This document shows, piece after piece, positions 23,395 through 33,500 of a DNA stretch of 64,000 nt. The notes beneath the pieces are model-generated. The model had not been told where the DNA came from. It saw nothing but the letters and a program-made list of their open reading frames with translations, and searched no databases. The DNA is from Acanthochromis polyacanthus (lineage: Eukaryota > Chordata > Actinopteri > Pomacentridae), in the NCBI RefSeq assembly GCF_021347895.1, contig NC_067123.1, forward strand, positions 2,806,149-2,870,148, in the 5' to 3' direction. Each line of letters opens with the position of its first letter. Positions within the stretch are counted from its first letter, which is position 1. The translations under genes and the position numbers were made by a program.

Positions 23395-23875
23395 ATGACA
23401 AAAATCAGACCAGAAAAGACAAAAACAAGACAAAATATTACAAAAACGACACACAAACAACAAACATGAGACAAAGAAATTACAAAGCGACAAAAAATGG
23501 ACACAAACGAGACAAAAAATGAAAAAACTTAGAATCAAAATGACAAAAATAGTAAAAAAAACGACAAAAAACACAAAACGACAAAGACGATGCACAAAAC
23601 CGCAAATAAAGCGAAACAGAAAATGACAAAAATAAGACTAAAACACAACCGAGTCGCGAAGGAAACACAAACGACAAAAACAAGAGACAAACGACACAAG
23701 TCAGACCACAAAAAGGGCAAAAACCAACAAAAACATGACAAAATATTATAAAAACAAGGCACAAAACGACAAAAGATGAGACAAATAACACAAGCGGGAC
23801 AAAAATGAAACACGAAACAACAAAAGTCAGACAAAAATTAAGAGAAAAACCAACAAAATATGACCAAAACGAGCA
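23395..23875. repeat. GACAAAA-type degenerate array
   Basis: Loose tandem of AAAATGACAAAAAT, ACAAAAACAAGACAAAA and AACGACACAAA phrases. Minus-strand open frames rich in Phe, Cys and Leu are artefacts. Unlike the other arrays with this vocabulary I see no hAT or R1 arms beside it. Confidence 0.85.
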
Positions 23876-24538
23876 GCTGTGAAGCCAACAGTGACTCGGC
23901 TGCGATCGAGAATCACGTGATTAAAATTCAGGGACTTTTAGGGGAAACTAATCCAGAATATAGAATATTTCTATTATGTGGATCTGCAGGGAGACATTCT
24001 GAGTCTCCTTCATTTGTATCCAGAGAGCTGCAGGACTTTGTAAAGCAGAGAAATATGAACCAACAGAGGATTAATGTGATTGCGTTGATGTTCCTGCAGG
24101 TTTGTGTTCGATGCGTCCGTCCAGAAGACGTGACCTTCATGTGCTGCCGTACATATTCTCTCCTGAGCTAATCCAGTCTAATCCTCAATCAAATAGAGCG
24201 ACCCGGCTCAGGATGGAAACATGGAGGAGAAATAAGCAAACGGTCGGGAATCCGATGAGATTTGGTGCAACGCTTCGATTACCGCTCAGATCCAACAAAC
24301 CGAGGCCTTTCCATCTCCCTGAGCCTCCGTGAGCTCACAGCAGCGATTCATTCTGTCCACCGGCGGACGTCTCAGCCGTCCCTCCGCCTCGGACAAGGAC
24401 GCCTGTGTCTCGGCCGCCGCCTCCCTCCTCTTTCCCCACATTTCCACACACTCAGCTGTTGTTTGCTGCCCGCTTCATTAGATTTGACACCCCACACCCG
24501 GCAGCCATTGTCAGGCCGAGGGAGGGCAGAATGGGGCC
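23876..24538. other. Non-coding, nothing recognised
   Basis: Moderately CpG-containing unique sequence (24290-24530) with overlapping frames on the plus strand but no domain I recognise. Nothing firm can be called. Confidence 0.35.
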
Positions 24539-25690
24539 GTTTGTTGGCACCGGCTTGGTCGAATGTAGGTCAGAGTTAAGGGCAGCATCTGCAGACCTGG
24601 ACGTTAATTCAATCTGAAGACACGGGACACGGCGTTCCAGACACCAGCAGAAAACTCTTCATCACGTTTAGGTCCAGATGAGCAGTTTGTCCAGAATCTT
24701 GGTCAGAAAAACGGGCACATCTGTCCGATCAGCTGGATCTGTCCTCCTCCAGTGTTACAAGTCAATTAGCTCGCTTCTAATGCTGCTCATCCAATCAGAG
24801 CTCTAGAAACCAACTGCATGTTTAACCCTCCTGTTGTCCTCATTTATGGCATCAAAAAATATTGTTTCCTTGTCTGAAAAAATCCCTCCAAAAATTCCAC
24901 AAATTTCTGAAAATTTGCAAAACCTTCAGGAAGAAATAATTCCTTAAAAGTTCTATTTTAAAAAAATCCCCCAAATTTTGCAAGACAATTCTTGTAAATA
25001 TTTTCAAAAAATTAATAAAAATCCTAAAATTTCTAAAGTGATTTCATAAATATCAGTAAAACTTCTAATATTTTCTTTAAGAACATTCACATAAAAATCA
25101 ACCAGAATCCAGTGAAATTTGTTGGATTTTGGTTGATTTTTATGTGAATGTTCTCAAGAAACATTTTTAACATTTCTTTTTTTTCCACCAAAAAATGTTC
25201 AAAGATTTCCCAAAATGTTGAAAATTGTGGACATCAGAAGCTTTACTGTGAAAATATTTACTTTTTCCACATTTTCAAACTTTAAAACGGGTCAGTTTGA
25301 CCTGCAGGACGACATGACGGTTAAAAGAGGACGAACGTTTTTGCTCTCTGGACTGCCGAACCTTCAGGGAACGTTATTTGTTGGCACCGGCTTGGTCGAA
25401 TGTAGGTCAGAGTTAAGGGCAGCATCTGCAGACCTGGACGTTAATTCAATCTGAAGACACGGGACACGGCGTGCCAGACACCAGGAGAAGACTCTTCCTC
25501 ACGTTTGTTCATTAAAGTCTGAAGTTTGGTCAGAAAACGGGCACATCTGTCCAATCAGCTGGATCCGTCCTCCTCCAGTGCTACGAGCCAATTAACTCGC
25601 CTCTAATCAGAGCTCTCAAAAACCGACTAGATGTTTAAAAGAGGACGAACGTTTTTGCTTTTCTGTGGATGAACCTTCAGGGAACGTTAT
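24539..25690 (+). repeat. Tandem duplication of about 340 bp, first copy split by a MITE
   Basis: Unit 1 begins TTGTTGGCACCGGCTTGGTC at about 24540 and unit 2 repeats it at about 25379; both run through AGGGCAGCATCTGCAGACC, GGGCACATCTGTCC and CAGCTGGATC to a GAGGACGAACGTTTTTGC and CAGGGAACGTTAT end. Unit 1 is about 835 bp only because it contains the MITE at 24826-25320; unit 2 has the empty site. Confidence 0.9.
24826..25320. mobile_element. TTAA-site MITE, copy 2, complete
   Basis: TTAA at 24822-24825 and 25321-25324 flanks inverted ends (left CCCTCCTGTTGTCCTC; right GCAGGACGACATGACGG). The middle is an AT-rich near-palindrome around GATTTTTATGTGAATGTTCT. It sits in unit 1 of a tandem duplication while unit 2 (near 25632) keeps a single TTAA in the same context, GATGTTTAAAAGAGGACG. 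Confidence 0.92.
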
Positions 25691-26052
25691 AACTTTGCTG
25701 TTCTTACTTTCAACCAGCTCCATGATTCAGACTCTAGCGGACCTCCATCGCCTGTCTTCTGCTCAACCATGAATGTATGATTTAGTGTTAGGAACCCTCA
25801 CAGGAAACACTGATGGGACTATTTTCAGCTGCGGATGGATACACACTGGACATTAGAGTTAAGGAACCTGTGTTTTTAATTGGTTGAACTGGTTTTTGTT
25901 GGCACTAAGAAGCAAACAGAAGCATCGCCGCTCGTTTCCACGGCTCTGTGAGTTGTGTTATTCAGGAAGCTGCTGTAGGTCGGTGTGAGATTTAAAAGAC
26001 GCACCGTAGACCGACGATGTAAATATGTGGCCGTCACAAAAAGACCGAAAAC
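25691..26052. other. Non-coding, nothing recognised
   Basis: Short unique stretch before the second 42-bp hAT element. Confidence 0.4.
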
Positions 26053-26319
26053 CAGGGGTGTCAAACTCATCTTATTTAGTCCATGCTAGTTCCACATCCA
26101 GTCCAGTCTGATCTCCAGTAAAACCAGTAAAACCACAGCAGAATACCTGTAAATAACCACAACTCCTAATGATTCCTTTGTTTTACTGCAGAAATGTTCA
26201 CATTTAAGGAATTATCTTTTTACATTCATCCTCAGTTTATCATTTTCCACATTACAACTTCCAGATCACAGAGTGTCTACAAAGGAAACAACATTTAGTC
26301 ACCTGGAACTGGATCACAA

Positions 26320-27070
26320 CCACAAAGAAGACAAAAAAAGACAGAAAACAAGACAAAATATTACAAAAATGAGACCACAAAGCGACAAATATGAGACAAA
26401 CGACACGAAACAATACAACAAAAAGATAAAAATTGGACAAAAAGTTAGAAAGTGACAAAACAATGAACAAATGACACAAGCATTACAAAAAATTACAAAA
26501 CAGAAACAACACGATAAAAATAGACAAACAACACAGCGAGACAAAGAATATCGCACAAATGACCAAAACAAGAAACAAAACGAATAAAGCGAAACACAAA
26601 ATGACAAAATAAGACAAAAAAGACAAGCAAGACAAAATACTAGAAAAGCGCAAACAAACAACAAAAGAGGAGGCAAACGACACAAATAAAACTAAACGAG
26701 ACAAAAAATTAGACAAAAAGTTACAAAGCGACAAAAAATGGACAAACGACAAAAATGAGACAAAAGGAAACACGATATGACAAAAGATGAGACAGAATAT
26801 AGAGAAAACCCAACAAAAACAAGACAAAATCTTACAAAAATAAGACACAAAACAACAAAAATTAGACAAACAAAACAAAACGAGGCAAAAAATTAGACAA
26901 AAAAGTGACAAAAGTGAGAAACAGAATGACAAAAATGAGACACAAATCAAACAAAAAATGACAATAATATGAATAAAACCCTAAACAGGACAGTATGGAA
27001 CACAAAACGACCAAAAATGAGACAACATGTGTCAAAACTGAGAAACAAAATGCCAAAAGAACAAAAACAA
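26320..27070. repeat. GACAAAA-type array inside hAT copy 2
   Basis: Degenerate tandem of GACAAAA, AATGAGACA and ACACAAAA phrases, about 750 bp here against about 70 bp in copy 3 (59450-59520), so this part of the element is also length-unstable. Minus-strand frames rich in Phe/Leu/Cys/Ser are artefacts. Confidence 0.85.
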
Positions 27071-27194
27071 TCCAGTATTTTACTGCATGATCAGAACAAC
27101 TTGTCATGGTCTAGAAAATGATTCTAAATTTATAGTTTTACTAATTTACAATCTGCAGTTAATGTCTTCTCTGGAATTTTTACACTTTGAGGGC

Positions 27195-28120
27195 CGGATT
27201 GGACCCTCTGGAGGACCACTTTTGGACCACGGACCTCATGTTGGACCCTCTGGAGGACCGCTTTTGGTCCACGGGCCTCATGTTGGACCCTCTGGAGGAC
27301 CGCTTTTGGTCCACGGGCCTCATGTTGGACCCTCTGGAGGACCGCTTTTGGTCCACGGGCCTCATGTTGGACCCTCTGGAGGACCGCTTTTGGTCCACGG
27401 GCCTCATGTTGGACCCTCTGGAGGACCGCTTTTGGTCCACGGGCCTCATGTTGGACCCTCTGGAGGTCCACTTTTGGTCCACGGGCCTCATGTTGGACCC
27501 TCTGGAGGACCGCTTTTGGTCCACGGGCCTCATGTTGGACCCTCTGGAGGACCGCTTTTGGTCCACGGGCCTCATGTCGGACCCTCTGGAGGACCGCTTT
27601 TGGTCCACGGGCCTCATGTCGGACCCTCTGGAGGACCGCTTTTGGTCCACGGGCCTCATGTCGGACCCTCTGGAGGACCGCTTTTGGTCCACGGGCCTCA
27701 TGTGGACCCTCTGGAGGACCGCTTTTGGCCCACGGGCCTCATGTCGGACCCTCTGGAGGACCGCTTTTGGCCCACGGGCCTCATGTCGGACCCTCTGGAG
27801 GACCGCTTTTGGCCCACGGGCCTCATGTCGGACCCTCTGGAGGACCGCTTTTGGCCCACGGGCCTCATGTCGGACCCTCTGGAGGACCGCTTTTGGCCCA
27901 CGGGCCTCATGTCGGACCCTCTGGAGGACCGCTTTTGGTCCACGGGCCTCATGTCGGACCCTCTGGAGGACCGCTTTTGGTCCACGGGCCTCATGTCGGA
28001 CCCTCTGGAGGACCGCTTTTGGTCCACGGGCCTCATGTCGGACCCTCTGGAGGACCGCTTTTGGTCCACGGGCCTCATGTCGGACCCTCTGGAGGACCGC
28101 TTTTGGTCCACGGGCCTCAT
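27195..28120. repeat. 42-bp minisatellite array B, about 22 units
   Basis: Units read GGACCCTCTGGAGGACCG, CTTTTGGTCCACGGGCC and TCATGTTG or TCATGTCG. The first part is all TTG, the second part all TCG, and a block of GGCCCACGGG units lies at about 27725-27905, so variants are clustered. A one-base-short unit at about 27700 (CATGTGGACC) shifts frame, which is why long frames change register there. All frames over it are artefacts. Confidence 0.96.
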
Positions 28121-28428
28121 GTTTGACACCCCTGCTGTAGAAAACGAACCAACAGAAGTAGAGTTGCTGTCGTAGATGCATGTCAGCAGGTAGACTGTAG
28201 AGATGTTTGGGTTTTTTTACCTCTGCTTTTGTTTTGTTTTTTTATAAATGTGACATTTTAAATGAAATCTGGAGTTGTTCCTTCTTTAGAAACATGATGT
28301 CTGTGGCGTTAAAGTCTCGTCAGTGGAGCCAGAAGCTGAAAACATCAGATTCTGTGGTCTTTGGCTGTTGTTGAGGCTCAGAGCTGATGGACTTGCTTCC
28401 ATCAATAGCGTTCCTCATCTCCCTCCAG

Positions 28429-28541
28429 CTGCCGACACAAAGACGTCGTTGTCCTCCAGGCGTCCGTCGCAGGCAGCTCCGGCTTCTGATGCAAACCAAC
28501 ACGTCAAAAAGTCGCCGTCGTCACAGCTGGACAGATGTTAG
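28429..28541 (+). CDS. Candidate terminal exon, unknown gene
   Basis: Acceptor-like CATCTCCCTCCAG ends at 28428. The following frame encodes a Ser/Pro/Lys-rich tail (ADTKTSLSSRRPSQAA then PASDANQHVKKSPSS) and stops at TAG 28539-28541. An AATAAA lies at 28728-28733. CpG-bearing codons and the order acceptor, stop, poly(A) signal support a last exon on the plus strand, but no family is recognised and the frame is short. It could be chance. It lies between two mobile elements. Confidence 0.25.
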
Positions 28542-28727
28542 AGCCTCCTCTGGTTTCCATGGTTACCCTCGGATGACTTTCGTAAAGCCACCGGAGTGAC
28601 TAAAGAAAAAAAAAAAAAAAAAAACTGACAGTGATGTTGAAAACTTGAAGAAAAACAAATGTGACTGTTTCATTTTTCATGTTTGTTTGTTTGTTTGTTT
28701 CCTTTTTCATGATGATGATGATTATTT

Positions 28728-28733
28728 AATAAA
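28728..28733 (+). terminator. Possible poly(A) signal
   Basis: AATAAA followed by AGTATTTGAGCTG, about 190 bases after the stop of the candidate terminal exon. A poly-A run (28602-28624) lies between them. Confidence 0.3.
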
Positions 28734-28775
28734 GTATTTGAGCTGAAACCTGCTGCTGATTCTGCTTCTCCTTAA

Positions 28776-29140
28776 AACTTTCCCTGAAAAGTTTTATTTA
28801 AAAAAAGTCCCAAATTTGGCAAAAAATTAAAACAAAAATAATTGTAAATGTTTTCAAAAAATTAGTAAAAATCTTCCAAAAAAAATCCTAAAATAATCTA
28901 AAGTGTTTACATACATATCACTCAAAGTTCTAATATTTTCTTTAAGAACATTTGGGAAAAAATTGTCAATTTTTCCCCTAAATGTTCTTAAAGAAACATT
29001 TAGAAACATTTATTTTGACATTTCCCAATAATGTTGAAAATGTGGAAGTTTTCACTATGAAAATAGTTGTTTTTTTGTTTTTTTTTACACGTTTTAAAAC
29101 TTTAAAACGAGTCAATTTGATCCGCAGGACGACACGAGGG
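28776..29140. mobile_element. TTAA-site MITE, copy 3, left end lost
   Basis: The right end CGCAGGACGACACGAGGG followed by TTAA (29141-29144) and the AT-rich core match the MITEs at 19341 and 24826. A TTAA at 28772 marks the left edge, but the CCCTC end is absent. Confidence 0.7.
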
Positions 29141-29144
29141 TTAA

Positions 29145-29395
29145 ACAGTTTTTATCCTCCAAGTTTATTTCTTTGCTAAAACTGGAAACAGGAAGTCTCT
29201 ACAGGTGGAACAACTACCATCACCTTTATGCTGTTTTTACCAACAAAAAATAGGTCAGAATGATTTCCAGAATGATTTTAGAAAGATTTATCTTTTTGTT
29301 TTGCTAGATGATATTAAAGTTGCTCTATGTTAGCTGAAGCTGAAACTATTGGTTAAAATTACTCTACTTCAGTTTCTCAAAAATGAGTTAAAGGT
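29145..29395. other. Non-coding with satellite-like fragments
   Basis: Around 29317-29392 there are phrases resembling the 20-bp satellite monomer: TTAAAGTTGCTCTATG, GTTAAAATTACTCTAC and AAAATGAGTTAAAGG. They lie more than 1 kb before the main array and just outside the Tc1-type MITE. Confidence 0.5.
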
Positions 29396-29665
29396 GACAA
29401 ACAGTTTGGGGTCATCCAGACCAAAACTCCCACTTTTATCCATATGCTAACATAAAAGCACAAGGGTTTTCTAATCATCAATGAGCCTTTCAGCACCATT
29501 AGCTAACACAATGTAGCATTAGAACACAGGAGTGATGGTTGCTGGAAATGTTCCTCTGTACCCCTATGGAGATATTCCATTAAAAACCAGCTGTTTACAG
29601 CTACAATAGTCATTTACCACATTAACTATGTCTGCACTGGATTTACCATTCATTTAATGCTATCT
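29396..29665 (+). mobile_element. Tc1-type MITE, left portion
   Basis: CAGTTTGGGGTCATCCAGAC, GCACAAGGGTTTTCTAATC, CACCATTAGCTAACACAATG, GTGATGGTTGCTGGAAATGT and CCCTATGGAGATATTCC appear in the order of a common fish Tc1-derived MITE. The sequence leaves the consensus near ATTTAATGCTATCTTCA, where a tandem array begins. Confidence 0.75.
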
Positions 29666-30240
29666 TCAAATTTGAGGCAAAACAACCTAAAGTGATGCAG
29701 AATTAATGCAAAAAGATGTAAAACAACTAAAATGTGACGGAAAACAACTTAAATTTGTCACTAAACAACCACAGTTTGATGCAACATGACCGAAAGTGAT
29801 GCAGAATGAAGACAAAAAGATGCAAAACAACTAAAATGTGACATAATACAGTGTAAATGTTATTAAAACAGCCACAATTTGCTGGAAAATCACCAAAATG
29901 TGAAGCAAAACAACCAAATTTTGATGCAAAAGATCTAATGTGATGCAAAATGAACACAAAAAGTTGCAAAACAACTAAAGTATGACAGAAAACAATGTAA
30001 ATGTTACAATAAACAACCACAGTTTGATGCAAAATGACCAAATTTTGATGCAAAATGACCAAATTCTGTTGCAAAATGACCAAAATGATGCAGAATTTAC
30101 ACAAAAAGATGCAAAACAACTAAAATATGACAAAAAATGACTAAAATGTCACATACCAACCTAAATATCACGAGAAACAACCAAAATCTGATGCAAAATG
30201 AACACAAAGACAACTAAAATGCAACACATGACAAGATAAC
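29666..30240. repeat. GATGCAAAATGACC-type degenerate array, left copy
   Basis: Loose tandem of AAAGTGATGCAGAAT, ACACAAAAAGATGCAAAAC, AACTAAAATGTGAC and GTTTGATGCAAAATGACC. A second stretch of the same repeat lies at 37640-38020, on the other side of the 6.6-kb satellite. Confidence 0.85.
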
Positions 30241-30459
30241 GGTCCATAGACACAAGCTTGCTTTTGTCCAGCGTTTGGAATCTTTTCCTGTAACTAATGT
30301 TGAACATGAACATTATGGGATGTACCACAGATTCAGCAACAAAACTGCATCAATGTCTGAAGTTAAACTTTGCACGGCTTCTGTGAAAATATGAGTCTTA
30401 TTTCACAAAACAGTCAGCTGGTTCTGAGGAGATCAGGGGGCTTTTTCTCTGATTTCTCT

Positions 30460-30586
30460 GATTTTATGTCTTTAATGTCTAGACTGGATTTAAGATTCAT
30501 TTAATGTTGTCTTCACTGAAAAAAAAGTTTTTCTTTTAACAATTTGAACATTTCTAAGTGAGCCCAGACTTTTGAACGGTAGAGTG
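30460..30586 (+). mobile_element. Tc1-type MITE, right portion
   Basis: TGTCTAGACTGGATTTAAG, ATTCATTTAATGTTGTCTTC and the terminus ACTTTTGAACGGTAGAGTG complete the MITE begun at 29396. About 45 bases (ACTGGATTT to GTCTTCA) overlap with the left portion, so the array and flanking sequence lie between two copies of that segment. The satellite starts directly after this end. Confidence 0.75.
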
Positions 30587-30587
30587 C

Positions 30588-33500
30588 ACGAGTTAAAGCT
30601 GCTCTAAAATGAGTTAAAGTTATTCTACATGAGTTAAAGTTGCTCTAAATGAGTTAAAGTTGCTCTAAATGAGTTAAAGTTGCTCTAAAATGAGTTAAAG
30701 CTGCTCTAAAATGAGTTAAAGTTACTCTACATGAGTTAAAGTTGCTCTAAATGAGTTTTAAAGTTGCTCTAAATGAGTTAAAGTTGCTCTAAATGAGTTA
30801 AAGTTGCTCTAAATGAGTTTAAAGTTGCTCTAAATGAGTTAAAGTTGCTCTAAATGAGTTAAAGTTGCTCTAAATGAGTTTAAAGTTGCTCTAAATGAGT
30901 TAAAGTTGCTCTAAATGAGTTAAAGTTGCTCTAAATGAGTTAAAGTTACTCTACATGAGTTAAAGTTGCTCTAAATGAGTTTAAAGTTGCTCTAAATGAG
31001 TTAAAGTTGCTCTAAATGAGTTAAAGTTGCTCTAAATGAGTTAAAGTATTCTACATGAGTTAAAGTTGCTCTAAATGAGTTAAAGTTGCTCTAAATGAGT
31101 TAAAGTTATTCTACATGAGTTAAAGTTGCTCTAATGAGTTAAAGTTGCTCTAAATGAGTTAAAGTTGCTCTAAATGAGTTAAAGTTGCTCTAAATGAGTT
31201 AAAGTTACTCTACATGAGTTAAAGTTGCTCTAAATGAGTTTTAAAGTTGCTCAAAATGAGTTAAAGTTGCTCTAAATGAGTTAAAGTTGCTCTACATGAG
31301 TTAAAGTTGCTCTAAATGAGTTAAAGTTATTCTAATGAGTTAAAGTTGCTCTAAATGAGTTAAAGTTGCTCTACATGAGTTAAAGTTGCTCTAAATGAGT
31401 TAAAGTTGCTCTAAATGAGTTAAAGTTGCTCTAAATGAGTTAAAGTTACTCTACATGAGTTAAAGTTGCTCTAAATGAGTTAAAGTTGCTCTAAATGAGT
31501 TAAAGTTGCTCTAAATGAGTTAAAGTTATTCTACATGAGTTAAAGTTGCTCTAAATGAGTTAAAGTTGCTCTAAAATGAGTTAAAGTTACTCTACATGAG
31601 TTAAAGTTGCTCTAAATGAGTTTAAAGTTGCTCAAAATGAGTTAAAGTTGCTCTAAATGAGTTAAAGTTGCTCTAAATGAGTTAAAGTTGCTCTAAAATG
31701 AGTTAAAGTTGCTCTAAATGAGTTAAAGTTGCTCTAAATGAGTTTAAAGTTGCTCTAAATGAGTTAAAGTTGCTCTAATGAGTTAAAGTTGCTCTAAATG
31801 AGTTAAAGTTGCTCTAAATGAGTTAAAGTTGCTCTAAAATGAGTTAAAGTTGCTCTAAATGAGTTAAAGTTGCTCTAAAATGAGTTAAAGTTGCTCTAAA
31901 TGAGTTAAAGTTGCTCTAAAATGAGTTAAAGTTGCTCTAAAATGAGTTAAAGTTGCTCTAATGAGTTAAAGTTGCTCTAAATGAGTTAAAGTTGCTAAAG
32001 TTGCTCTAAATGAGTTAAAGTTGCTCTAAATGAGTTAAAGTTGCTCTAAATGAGTTAAAGTTGCTCTAAATGAGTTTAAAGTTGCTCTAAATGAGTTAAA
32101 GTTGCTCTAAATGAGTTAAAGTTGCTCTACATGAGTTAAAGTTGCTCTAAATGAGTTAAAGTTGCTCTAAATGAGTTTTAAAGTTGCTCTAAATGAGTTA
32201 AAGTTGCTCTAAATGAGTTAAAGTTACTCTACATGAGTTAAAGTTGCTCTAAATGAGTTAAAGTTGCTCTAAATGAGTTAAAGTTGCTCTAAATGAGTTA
32301 AAGTTGCTCTAAAATGAGTTAAAGTTGCTCTAAATGAGTTAAAGTTGCTCTAAATGAGTTAAAGTTGCTCTAAATGATTAAAGTTGCTCTAATGAGTTAA
32401 AGTTGCTCTAAATGAGTTAAAGTTGCTCTAAATGAGTTAAAGTTGCTCTAAATGAGTTAAAGTTGCTCTAAATGAGTTAAAGTTGCTCTAAATGAGTTAA
32501 AGTTACTCTACATGAGTTAAAGTTGCTCTAAATGAGTTAAAGTTGCTCTAAATGAGTTAAAGTTGCTCTAAATGAGTTAAAGTTATTCTACATGAGTTAA
32601 AGTTGCTCTAAATGAGTTTTAAAGTTGCTCTAAATGAGTTAAAGTTGCTCTAAAATAAGTTAAAGTTACTCTAATGAGTTAAAGTTGCTCTAAATGAGTT
32701 TTAAAGTTGCTCTAAATGAGTTAAAGTTATTCTAATGAGTTAAAGTTGCTCTAAATGAGTTAAAGTTGCTCTAAATGAGTTTTAAAGTTGCTCTAAATGA
32801 GTTAAAGTTGCTCTAAATAAGTTAAAGTTACTCTAAATGAGTTAAAGTTGCTCTAAATGAGTTTTAAAGTTGCTCTAAATGAGTTAAAGTTGCTCTAAAT
32901 GAGTTAAAGTTACTCTACATGAGTTAAAGTTGCTCTAAATGAGTTAAAGTTGCTCTAAATGAGTTAAAGTTGCTCTAAATGAGTTAAAGTTGCTCTAAAT
33001 GAGTTAAAGTTATTCTACATGAGTTAAAGTTGCTCTAAATGAGTTAAAGTTGCTCTAAATGAGTTAAAGTTATTCTACATGAGTTAAAGTTGCTCTACAT
33101 GAGTTAAAGTTGCTCTAAATGAGTTAAAGTTGCTCTAAATGAGTTAAAGTTGCTCTAAATGAGTTAAAGTTGCTCTAAAATGAGTTAAAGTTACTCTACA
33201 TGAGTTAAAGTTGCTCTAAATGAGTTAAAGTTGCTCTAAATGAGTTAAAGTTGCTCTAAATGAGTTAAGTTGCTCTAAAATGAGTTAAAGTTGCTCTAAA
33301 TGAGTTAAAGTTGCTCTAAATGAGTTTTAAAGTTGCTCTAAATGAGTTAAAGTTACTCTACATGAGTTAAAGTTGCTCTAAATGAGTTAAAGTTGCTCTA
33401 AATGAGTTAAAGTTGCTCTAAAATGAGTTAAAGTTGCTCTAAATGAGTTAAAGTTGCTCTAAATGAGTTAAAGCTGCTCTAAATGAGTTAAAGTTGCTCT

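Larger units (their letters stand above)
26053..28134 (+). mobile_element. hAT-type non-autonomous element with 42-bp minisatellite (copy 2)
   Basis: Starts CAGGGGTGTCAAACTCATCT and ends GTTTGACACCCCTG, matching inverted termini typical of fish hAT elements. The left arm (CCAGTCCAGTCTGATCTCC, AAATAACCACAACTCC) matches the element at 59093. Then comes a GACAAAA array (26320-27070), a unique block ending TTTGAGGGCCGGATTGGACC, and about 22 42-bp units reaching the right terminus. I could not match an 8-bp target duplication: the left flank ends CCGAAAAC, while GAAAAC lies 5 bases beyond the right end. Confidence 0.75.

Noticed and set aside
27087..28181. Frames of 317-362 aa over array B
   Set aside because: Same artefact; the frame register changes at a one-base-short unit near 27700.
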